A stretch of DNA of 64,000 nt from Ketobacter alkanivorans. GTDB taxonomy: Bacteria; Pseudomonadota; Gammaproteobacteria; Pseudomonadales; Ketobacteraceae. Under the pieces are notes generated by a model that worked only from the letters and a program-made list of their open reading frames with translations, searched no databases and was not told where the DNA came from. Shown here in pieces: positions 15,986 through 23,182 of this stretch. The position numbers and the translations under genes were made by a program. Within the stretch, counting starts at the first letter, position 1. The number at the start of each line of letters is the position of its first letter. Location of the stretch: assembly GCF_002863865.1 (NCBI RefSeq), contig NZ_CP022684.1:4283990-4347989 (forward strand), written 5' to 3'.

Positions 15986-17572
15986 TCATTGCCCCTGCTG
16001 ATCCAGCCATTCCAGCAATTGCTTAAAACGGTATTGCTGCACGAAGGGCTGAATCCGATGTAGAAAATCCTCATGCTGACCCTGCTGTTGCAATTCGCTA
16101 ATGAGGTTACGGATACCCAGGACGTTGTGCCGTTTGGCTTGCTCCTTGAGCTGTTGTATCCAGGCAGGGTCGGGGTAAGTCAGCGGCCTAGTGCCGGTGC
16201 CCTCCAGCAGGGCCGTCGTGGATTGCTGCCCCTGCGCGGGAACATCGATGTTAAACCAAAAGGCGCTGCCTTCATCCACTTTACTGGCAACCTGCAGATT
16301 GGCATCCATGATGGTGAGAAAACGCTGACTGATGGCCAGCCCCAGCCCGGTACCTTCTGCCCGAGTAATGGCGTTATCCAACTGATGGAAGGGAATAAAG
16401 ATATCCCGCAGTTGCTTACGGTTGATGCCGATACCGGTATCTTCCACGCTGAAACGCAACCGGGCCAGCCCGTTAGCGCGGTCTGATAGTTTTTGCACGC
16501 GAAACGTAATGGAACCCTGTTCGGTGAACTTAACTGCGTTACTGAGTAGATTCAGTAACACCTGCCGGAGCCGTTTTTCGTCGGCTACGATCGTGACTGG
16601 CAATACCTCATCAAAGTGATAGTGAAATTCAAGCCCTTGCAGCTGCGCCTTCACTCGGATCATTTCCACCAGCGTGATGAGAAAATTCGCCAGGTCAATT
16701 TCGGCGGGGTGAAGCGTCATGGATTCTTCATTGGCGCGAGAGAACTCCAGAATGTCGTTGATCAAAAGCAATAGATGATCCGCGCTGCGATCGATGGTTT
16801 CGATGCCTTGTCGATGTTTTTGCATCAACTGGCTATCCTGCTTGTAAAGTTGGGTATAGCCTAAAATCGCATTCAAGGGCGTTCGGAGTTCATGGGTCAC
16901 ATTGGCCATAAAGCGGGTTTTGGCTTGGTCGGATGCCTCCACCACCCGTTTGGCGGCGTGCAGGCGGTGAAAGATCACCGACACCATGACCCAGATGATC
17001 AGCACCAGAATCAGCACAGTACTGGATTCGGCAAACAGGCGGGGTTTCATTTCGGCAATCAGTGATTGATAGTAGCCGCCGCTGATGCTGAACCCGGCTA
17101 CCCCCAGGATATCGCCTGTATCGTTGGTGAGGAGGATATCGGTACGAAAGCAAGCATTGCAGTTGGGCTCACCCTCGATCAGGTCTAAGCTTCCTTCTTC
17201 CACGGCAATGGTGCTGTAATCAATTTGCAGGGTAAGCTGACGGATAAAGCGCTCGCCGATAGCGGGGTCTTCCACAATCAGCATTTTTTGCACGGTTTCT
17301 CGGAGCGCGGCAGGCAACAATGCCACCGGTGTGCGCTCCAGGGTGGCAACCAGCACAGCGGATTGGGATTCCGCCAAGACCTGGGCCTGGGTTTCGGCGG
17401 CTTTATACAGGCGGGGCTGTTGGGTGGTTTCCCAGAAGTGATCGGCAGACCACAGAAACAGCACAATCAGAAGAACGAAAAAAGCACTGATCAACAGTTG
17501 GGTGTATAACGCGGCGAACTGTTGTTGGCGTTTATACCAGGCTTTTACCTTGGGTAGGGTTCCATTACTCAT
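15986..17572 (-). CDS. Membrane sensor histidine kinase with periplasmic CxxC sensor domain
   Basis: 528 residues. TM1 is at about 25-43, then a periplasmic sensor region of about 140 residues containing NCNACF (Cys138 and Cys141), TM2 at about 184-202, HisKA with the phospho-accepting His227 in VTHELRTPLN, and HATPase with N, G1 and G2 boxes (LLSNAVKFTE, DTGIGI, GTGLGLAIS). A helical tail of about 80 residues follows the ATPase. Last gene of a four-gene operon; it overlaps the YfiR-like gene by eight bases. Likely partners are the receiver-GGDEF protein in the same operon and the divergent sigma-54 activator, an inference from proximity. Confidence 0.9.
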   Translation of the reverse strand: MSNGTLPKVKAWYKRQQQFAALYTQLLISAFFVLLIVLFLWSADHFWETTQQPRLYKAAETQAQVLAESQSAVLVATLERTPVALLPAALRETVQKMLIVEDPAIGERFIRQLTLQIDYSTIAVEEGSLDLIEGEPNCNACFRTDILLTNDTGDILGVAGFSISGGYYQSLIAEMKPRLFAESSTVLILVLIIWVMVSVIFHRLHAAKRVVEASDQAKTRFMANVTHELRTPLNAILGYTQLYKQDSQLMQKHRQGIETIDRSADHLLLLINDILEFSRANEESMTLHPAEIDLANFLITLVEMIRVKAQLQGLEFHYHFDEVLPVTIVADEKRLRQVLLNLLSNAVKFTEQGSITFRVQKLSDRANGLARLRFSVEDTGIGINRKQLRDIFIPFHQLDNAITRAEGTGLGLAISQRFLTIMDANLQVASKVDEGSAFWFNIDVPAQGQQSTTALLEGTGTRPLTYPDPAWIQQLKEQAKRHNVLGIRNLISELQQQGQHEDFLHRIQPFVQQYRFKQLLEWLDQQGQ

Positions 17573-18134
17573 GGTGCTTAGCCACCTTCAGGTAAAAGGG
17601 TTTGATGTGGAATTTTCCTTTCTGCAATGTGTGCATATTGATCAGGGGGCGCACCGTGGCCTGTACAGAAATACCCGCCAGTATGCCTTGCTCCACATCG
17701 CCCTCATACGGCGAAAAAATGATGACGCCTTGTGTAATGCTGTAGTTCACCAGCGTCTTGCGTTCGTCGTCATTGAGAGGTTGACTGATAAAGAGCGCAG
17801 CGGGTTTGGGGTTGGTTTGCTTTAGAATCTGTTGAATGTTAGCGGCCCGGACAATAACCGGGATGTTGTTCAGTGACGTGAATGTGCTTTGCAGCTTTTG
17901 TTGATGCTCCTGGGCGGTGGACGCGTCATTGGCGTAGGTGAGGATGACCAGCAGTTGGTCTTCCTGTGCCTTGGATTCAATATCCAGATCGGCAGTAACA
18001 AAGGTTCGGAACAGCTTCAGCCCCACGTCGGCGCGCCGCTGAATAAACTCATCGGCCAGTACGCTGAAGGATGGCATGCATAGCAACGCCCCAATCAGTA
18101 GTCGCCTGATCAGGAGCCGCCTTACGCTGTTCAT
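17565..18134 (-). CDS. YfiR-like periplasmic protein (DUF4154)
   Basis: 189 residues from ATG 18134, which has GAGG upstream; the open frame starts 24 bases earlier without one. Signal peptide RRLLIGALLCMPSFSVLA, cleaved near residue 27. The mature domain has the YfiR/DUF4154 pattern: KLFRTFVTAD, VIVRAANIQQIL, then PAALFISQPLN, VIIFSPYEGDVEQG and ISVQATVRPLINMHTLQKGKFHIKPFYLKVAKHH near the C-terminus. In Pseudomonas YfiR holds the cyclase YfiN inactive; here the neighbour is a kinase instead, so this protein probably relays a signal from the outer-membrane receptor to the kinase sensor domain. That role is inference. Confidence 0.85.
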   Translation of the reverse strand: MNSVRRLLIRRLLIGALLCMPSFSVLADEFIQRRADVGLKLFRTFVTADLDIESKAQEDQLLVILTYANDASTAQEHQQKLQSTFTSLNNIPVIVRAANIQQILKQTNPKPAALFISQPLNDDERKTLVNYSITQGVIIFSPYEGDVEQGILAGISVQATVRPLINMHTLQKGKFHIKPFYLKVAKHHE

Positions 18135-18166
18135 TCTAAAACCTCGTGTTGAGAGCATGGGCGGAG

Positions 18167-20239
18167 TTAATTGAAGTCGTACGCCAGTTGCAGCCTGCCT
18201 GATCGACCGCCCTGTGGCAGCCCGTAAGGATACTGGGCGGGGTTAGCTAACACTGAATATTCTCGATCGGTCAGGTTATTGATACTGGCTATGAGGGATA
18301 ACCCTTCCATCCCGGCAACGCGAGTCAGGCTAAAGCAATAATCCACGGTTGTGTAATCATCGAACTCGGTTGCACGGTTTGGTCGGATGCTATCCCAGCC
18401 CTCCTGGGTGCCCACATAGTTCACCCAAATAGAGTGCTGCTGCCTTGGTGAGGCACTCCAACGCAGTCCAAGGTTGCCCAGCCATTCCACAGACCCCACC
18501 AGTGTTTGGTCTGCTTCGAATTTGTCTTCGGCGTCGGAATAGGACAGGTTAGCCAGCCATTGCCACTCACGATTCAGTTGTTGCTCCCATTCCAGCTCAA
18601 TGCCCGAACTGTTGACGTCTCCCCGGTTGCGCCATTCCGGTGGCTGCCCCGGTTGCAGATGAAATTCTATAAGGTTATCCACTTGTATATTGAACAGGGT
18701 GGAGCGAAAGGTAGTGTTGATTCCGTTGTATAGATAGGAAAGCTCTGTGCTTTTCAGCGTTTCGGCGCTCAACGGATTATACACAACGCCCTGGAATGTG
18801 TTGGGCCCTGGGTTTTGATCTGCCAACGTCGGAGGTCGAAACGCCTCCGCATACTGAATTTTGAAAATGTGCTGATCGTTGCTGCGCCATACAGCGGCCA
18901 AGCGTGGGGAGGTGGCATCGCCCCAGTCGTCATAATCATCATGACGTATGCCCAGCGTCAATTCTAGATCTTCCAGTATTTGCCATTGATCCTGCAGCGT
19001 TGCACTGGTGAGTTGGCGTTTGGCTCCCTCCAGTACCAGGGATTCGTCTGGCCCTGGGTAGATTGGATCCTGGCCATCCGGGTAGAGCGTGAGGGAGGAA
19101 TCGGTTACTTCACTGTGAACCTGGCTTGCTTCGAAAAAAACCTGGTGATGCTCGAATCCATTCCAGTGTAAGTATAATTTTGCTCGCTTGGACTCGTCGC
19201 TGTTTTTGTCCTGCCGGAATCGATCGGCTGGAATCGGATTGCCGCCAGGGCCGGAGACGCCCGCTGGTATCGGCAGATAAGTGGCGTAATCCAGATCAGT
19301 TTGCAAGGCGTTCAGATTGATGCCCAGACTCAAGTCCGGGGTCAGTGACCAGGATTTGTCGAAATCCAGGTTAATCACGGTTTCTTTGCGGGGTTCTTTG
19401 TCTTCCGGCAGCGCGGCATTGCGTCCGTACCAGCCACCCCGTTCCACATCCGTGTAATGCAGTTGCAGGCGATAGCCCTGATATTCACTGTCGACAAACA
19501 CCACGTCACCCTGTTCGTGATCGTAGATGTCCCCCGGTGAATGGCCCAGGCCCTGACGGTAAAAATTATCCACGCCGGTTTGATCTCCGCTGTTATCCCG
19601 CTCCCGATGGTTCAGGTTGGCCGAGAGCGTCAGCCCTGACCCAAATCGGTGATGCATCATGCCGTCGATTTGAGTGTGCTGGTCGTTCCCGGCAGACAGG
19701 GCGGCCCGGTTGGCTTTTTTGGTAAGTACGTTAATGACACCGGAAAACGCAAATTCGCCATACAGAGTTGAACCCGGACCACGGATGATTTCGATGCGCT
19801 CCACCTGAGTCAGGGGTAGCCGCATCACCCAGTCGGCAGAGCCGTCCACCGGACGGTTAACGGGCACGCCGTTGATCATCACTTTGAGGTTGTTGGCCGT
19901 TAAACTGGCACCGATTCCCCGTACAGTGGTGACATAATCACCGGTGTTGTTGTTGGTGATATAAAACCCCGCCACATTGTTGAGCGCCTGAGCAACGGTG
20001 GTGGCACCATAGGCTTCCATTTGGCTGCCATGAAGAATGGTGATCATGCCGGGTACGTAATCGGCGTTCATTTTGCTTTGAGTGGCCAGTTCGGTTTCCT
20101 GATCCAGCAAGGTTAGCAACGCAAGTAGTTCACCTTCTTCGGAAAGTGAATCGGCGGGGGTTGCAGTAGAAAGAAGGGTCGCCGACAGGGCGGCAGCAGA
20201 CAAGGTGAAGAACCGGTTGGATTTGATGGCTTGCTTCAT
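18167..20239 (-). CDS. TonB-dependent outer-membrane receptor
   Basis: 690 residues with a signal peptide (FFTLSAAALSATLLSTATPA). The plug domain at about 60-175 shows VAQALNNVAGFYITNNN, VRGIGASLTANNLKVMINGVPV and VERIEIIRGPGSTLYGEFAFSGVINVLTKK. A 22-strand barrel follows to the end, with the usual SLIASINNLTDREYSVLANPAQYPYG near the C-terminus. Ligand unknown: the barrel shows no obvious siderophore specificity, and it may act mainly as a sensor. Second gene of the operon, 36 bases after the receiver-GGDEF gene and 32 before the YfiR-like gene. The order receptor, YfiR, kinase suggests a trans-envelope sensing chain. Confidence 0.93.
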   Translation of the reverse strand: MKQAIKSNRFFTLSAAALSATLLSTATPADSLSEEGELLALLTLLDQETELATQSKMNADYVPGMITILHGSQMEAYGATTVAQALNNVAGFYITNNNTGDYVTTVRGIGASLTANNLKVMINGVPVNRPVDGSADWVMRLPLTQVERIEIIRGPGSTLYGEFAFSGVINVLTKKANRAALSAGNDQHTQIDGMMHHRFGSGLTLSANLNHRERDNSGDQTGVDNFYRQGLGHSPGDIYDHEQGDVVFVDSEYQGYRLQLHYTDVERGGWYGRNAALPEDKEPRKETVINLDFDKSWSLTPDLSLGINLNALQTDLDYATYLPIPAGVSGPGGNPIPADRFRQDKNSDESKRAKLYLHWNGFEHHQVFFEASQVHSEVTDSSLTLYPDGQDPIYPGPDESLVLEGAKRQLTSATLQDQWQILEDLELTLGIRHDDYDDWGDATSPRLAAVWRSNDQHIFKIQYAEAFRPPTLADQNPGPNTFQGVVYNPLSAETLKSTELSYLYNGINTTFRSTLFNIQVDNLIEFHLQPGQPPEWRNRGDVNSSGIELEWEQQLNREWQWLANLSYSDAEDKFEADQTLVGSVEWLGNLGLRWSASPRQQHSIWVNYVGTQEGWDSIRPNRATEFDDYTTVDYCFSLTRVAGMEGLSLIASINNLTDREYSVLANPAQYPYGLPQGGRSGRLQLAYDFN

Positions 20240-20275
20240 AAGCGAGGTGTGCTCCCAAACACAGGCGCATTCATT

Positions 20276-21220
20276 CTAGTTATGGTGAGTTGAGTGGCAG
20301 GCGGCGGTGAACCGGTTACGGCCATGAGTTTTCGCCTGATAGAGCGCCTTATCTGCTGATTCTAGCAAGTCTTCTACGATTTGTGATTCTTTCGGTCGGC
20401 AGGTTGCTACCCCCAGGCTGATGGTGACGCGATCATCAGAATCGGAATTCTGATGGGGGATCGATAAAGAGAACACGGCCTGACGTAATTTTTCAGCGAT
20501 ATCGGCGGCACCGTCAGCGTCGGTCTCTGGCAGTAGTACGATGAATTCCTCGCCTCCATAACGGGCCAATAAGTCAGCGGGGCGATGCAAGACACTGCTG
20601 AGCGCACGGGATACCTGTTTCAGGCAGCGATCCCCTTCGGGGTGACCGTAGTGGTCGTTGAATAGCTTGAAGTGATCCACATCAATCATGATGACAGACA
20701 GATCAGTCTGATTGCGTTGTGCCCGTGATAGCTCGCGCTCGATGACGTAATCAAAGTGGCGTCGGTTGGCGACGCGGGTCAGTTCGTCGGTGCAGGCCAA
20801 CTGTACCAGCAGGTTGCTCTTATGCTTGAGCGCAAGATGATTGCGCAGGCGAGCCTTCAGAATCGGCATGGAGAACGGTTTGCTGATGTAATCCACAGCC
20901 CCCAGGCACAGCCCTTGTTCGATGTCGCGCTCGTTATCCTTTGCGGTGAGGAACACAACAGGAATGTCGGTGGTTTCCCGAGTGGCTTTCAGGCGGCGGC
21001 AGGTTTCGTAGCCGTCCACGCCGGGCATCATGATGTCCAACAGAATCAGGTCAGGTTTGATTTCGTTGGCCAGCCGATAACCTTCCTCGCCGGACAACGC
21101 CACGACCAGCTCTATGTTTTCCTGTTGCAAGTTCTCCACCAGTACGTCCAGATTGGCCGGTACATCGTCCACAATCAGAACGGTTGGGGTTTTATAGCTA
21201 TTTTCGTAGGGAATCATCAT
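20276..21220 (-). CDS. Response regulator diguanylate cyclase (REC-GGDEF)
   Basis: 314 residues from ATG 21220 with AAGG upstream. Receiver: acidic pair VDD at 17-19, phospho-acceptor Asp62 in LILLDIMMPG, Lys114 in YISKPF. GGDEF domain: intact GGEEF at 222-226 and I-site RPAD at 213-216, so active and product-inhibited. The layout resembles PleD/WspR-type cyclases: phosphorylation should raise c-di-GMP. It is the first gene of the operon with the TonB receptor, YfiR-like protein and kinase, and the kinase is its most likely phosphodonor. It diverges from a sigma-54 activator; the gap carries CTTATA repeats. Confidence 0.95.
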   Translation of the reverse strand: MMIPYENSYKTPTVLIVDDVPANLDVLVENLQQENIELVVALSGEEGYRLANEIKPDLILLDIMMPGVDGYETCRRLKATRETTDIPVVFLTAKDNERDIEQGLCLGAVDYISKPFSMPILKARLRNHLALKHKSNLLVQLACTDELTRVANRRHFDYVIERELSRAQRNQTDLSVIMIDVDHFKLFNDHYGHPEGDRCLKQVSRALSSVLHRPADLLARYGGEEFIVLLPETDADGAADIAEKLRQAVFSLSIPHQNSDSDDRVTISLGVATCRPKESQIVEDLLESADKALYQAKTHGRNRFTAACHSTHHN

Positions 21221-21319
21221 GAGTACTGCCACCTTGGTTTACACCATTTACGGTTCGTTATGAGGTTATTATCAAGTTTCGAGCCAAGTGTAGAACCCAT
21301 TTGGTTTCAGTGGGTTAGT

Positions 21320-21335
21320 TGGGCCAAGTTTTGCA
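21320..21335 (+). promoter_or_regulatory. Possible sigma-54 promoter of the activator gene
   Basis: GG at 21321-21322 and GC at 21333-21334 are exactly ten bases apart, and the -12 element is a perfect TTGCA. The -24 element is only partly consensus. It would place the start of transcription near 21346, about 80 bases upstream of the activator ATG. Confidence 0.35.
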
Positions 21336-21349
21336 ATAGCAGGCTGTTT

Positions 21350-21413
21350 CTTATAGAAAATTGGGTAAATCGCTTATAGTCGCTTATATTTGTATAGGTA
21401 ATCTTTGCTTATA
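21350..21413. promoter_or_regulatory. CTTATA repeat cluster in the divergent gap
   Basis: CTTATA occurs at 21350, 21373, 21383 and 21408; the middle two are a direct repeat CGCTTATA with a ten-base period and the last overlaps the ribosome site (AAGGA) of the sigma-54 activator. The same element recurs near 23010 upstream of the YHYH gene. It is about 130-190 bases upstream of the minus-strand operon start. Confidence 0.45.
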
Positions 21414-21424
21414 AGGAATCACGA

Positions 21425-22996
21425 ATGCCTGTTAACCCAACCGTGCTGATGGTGGATGATCAACCCGACAACCTGGATGTCTTGGTGAACTATCTGGCCG
21501 ACAGCGGGTTGGAACTGGTGGTGGCAACCGATGGCGAGCAGGCATTGCAACTGGCGGCGCAGTGCCGCCCTGATCTGGTTTTGCTGGATGTGATGATGCC
21601 GGGACTGGATGGATTCAGTGTATGCGAACGTTTGAAGTCCCAGCCACACACACAGGATGTGGTGGTGATTTTCATGAGTGCACTGACGGACACCCAAAGT
21701 AAGGTGAAGGGCTTTGCGGTGGGGGCGATCGATTACGTAAGCAAACCCCTGCAGCGGGAGGAGGTTCTGGCCCGTATTCAGGCGCACCTTACCATCCGGC
21801 AGCAGCAGGCGGAGTTACAGCAGAAGAACCAACAACTGGAAGCGTTGAACCGCGATCTGCAGGATCAGATGGAGCAACGTCAACGGGCCGAAGCGGCGTT
21901 GCATCTGGCCGATCAAAAACTGTCGGCACTTACTCGACAGGAGGCGGAGCGCTGGGGTATTGATGCCTTTGTTGGGCAGAGTCAAATGACCAAGGCGCTG
22001 TTGGACGAAGTGCGCAGTTTGCAGCAGGCGCCCCGTACCAATGTGCTGGTGCTGGGTGAAAGTGGAACAGGCAAAGAGCTGATCTCCCGTGCGATTCACT
22101 TCGGTAGCCCGCGCCGTGACAAACCCTTTGTGGCGGTGAACTGCTCGGCCATTCCATCCGAGCTGGCGGATGCTGAATTTTTTGGTCACACCAAGGGGGC
22201 GTACACAGGTGCGACCCATGATCGCCATGGCTATTTCATGCAGGCGGATGGCGGTACATTGTTTCTGGATGAAATCGGGGACATGCCGTTGCCGTTACAG
22301 GCCAAACTATTACGAGTGCTGGAAGACGGATTGGTGACCCCCATTGGCGGCCGTCACAGTCGCAAAGCGGATGTGCGGGTGGTGGCGGCTACAAACGTGA
22401 ATCTGGCGGAGAAAGTTCGCGATAAAGCCTTCCGTCAGGATCTGTTTTTTCGGTTGTCCGGGTATCAGATCGCTGTGCCGGCGCTACGCAATCGGGTGAG
22501 TGATATCCCCCCGCTGGTAGAGCACTTTCTGATACGGCTGGGCAGTCAGATGGGGCGTGAACGACCCACTATCAGCCCTGATGCGATGAGCGCTCTGAGC
22601 CGTTATGCCTATCCGGGCAATGTGCGGGAGCTGCGCAACCTGGTGGAATATGCGCTGATCGCCAGTCGTGGTAAAACCATCGATGTAGACCATCTGCATT
22701 TTCTGCACAGCCAGCCCCCACAATCTGAACCTGCAGTGGCCACTGTGGTTGCGGCGGAACCCGAAGATGAACCGTTGCCGCAATTGGAATTTCTGGCGGC
22801 GACCGCGAGTAACCCCAATCAAGAGGCCATGTTGTTAGCATTTGTGCGTGAACACGGGCGGATCGATAACACTGCGGCTCAGACCTTGTTGGATGTTAGC
22901 CACAGTCGAGCATCGTATCTGTTGAAAAAACTTTATAAAGACGGACATCTGTTGAAGCAAGGCGAGCGGCGCTGGAGTTACTACGTGGCGCAATAA
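21425..22996 (+). CDS. Sigma-54-dependent response regulator (REC-AAA+ with winged-helix-like DNA-binding end)
   Basis: 523 residues. Receiver with Asp55 (LVLLDVMMPG) and Lys107 (YVSKP), a coiled coil at about 120-165, then a sigma-54 activator ATPase: Walker A GESGTGKE at 211-218, the sigma-54 contact loop GAYTGA at 258-263 (a GAFTGA variant), Walker B LFLDEIGD at 279-286. The C-terminal part (about 470-523) has TAAQTLLDVSHSRASYLLKKLYKDGHL and ends RRWSYYV, which looks like a winged HTH rather than the usual Fis-type helix pair. It should activate sigma-54 promoters after phosphorylation; the nearest candidate is at 23096. The likely kinase is encoded in the divergent operon. Confidence 0.94.
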   Translation: MPVNPTVLMVDDQPDNLDVLVNYLADSGLELVVATDGEQALQLAAQCRPDLVLLDVMMPGLDGFSVCERLKSQPHTQDVVVIFMSALTDTQSKVKGFAVGAIDYVSKPLQREEVLARIQAHLTIRQQQAELQQKNQQLEALNRDLQDQMEQRQRAEAALHLADQKLSALTRQEAERWGIDAFVGQSQMTKALLDEVRSLQQAPRTNVLVLGESGTGKELISRAIHFGSPRRDKPFVAVNCSAIPSELADAEFFGHTKGAYTGATHDRHGYFMQADGGTLFLDEIGDMPLPLQAKLLRVLEDGLVTPIGGRHSRKADVRVVAATNVNLAEKVRDKAFRQDLFFRLSGYQIAVPALRNRVSDIPPLVEHFLIRLGSQMGRERPTISPDAMSALSRYAYPGNVRELRNLVEYALIASRGKTIDVDHLHFLHSQPPQSEPAVATVVAAEPEDEPLPQLEFLAATASNPNQEAMLLAFVREHGRIDNTAAQTLLDVSHSRASYLLKKLYKDGHLLKQGERRWSYYVAQ

Positions 22997-23007
22997 GAGA
23001 AGTGTTC

Positions 23008-23046
23008 CTATAGCGCTTATAGTTTTTCGTTTAGATCCCTTATACG
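23008..23046 (+). promoter_or_regulatory. Candidate activator-binding (enhancer) sites upstream of the YHYH gene
   Basis: CTATAGCGCTTATAG at 23008-23022 is a near-palindrome and contains the CTTATA element found upstream of the activator gene. A weaker copy with CCTTATA ends at 23046. They lie about 75-115 bases upstream of the start expected from the sigma-54 promoter at 23096, the usual place for enhancer sites. Confidence 0.45.
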
Positions 23047-23095
23047 AATGCCTGCCTTTCTATTAATCTATTGAAACCTAAACCTTAAATTGGAT

Positions 23096-23110
23096 TGGTA
23101 CAGTTTCTGC
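23096..23110 (+). promoter_or_regulatory. Sigma-54-type promoter of the YHYH lipoprotein gene
   Basis: TGGTACAGTTTCTGC: GG at 23097-23098 and GC at 23109-23110 with exactly ten bases between, -24 box TGGYAC and -12 box YTGC. The start would be near 23122, giving a leader of about 60 bases before the ATG at 23183. Confidence 0.5.
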
Positions 23111-23146
23111 TCTGTATGCCTGCGTTAATGCTGTAGCGGCCGTGTT

Positions 23147-23164
23147 GCTTATAGCGGCCATAAC
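23147..23164. promoter_or_regulatory. Dyad in the leader of the YHYH gene
   Basis: GCTTATAGCGGCCATAAC, with TTAT and ATAA arms around AGCGGCC. It again contains CTTATA and lies between the predicted transcription start and the ATG. It resembles the 18-base palindrome at 30950-30967. Confidence 0.35.
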
Positions 23165-23182
23165 ACAACGGGTAGGCATAAT

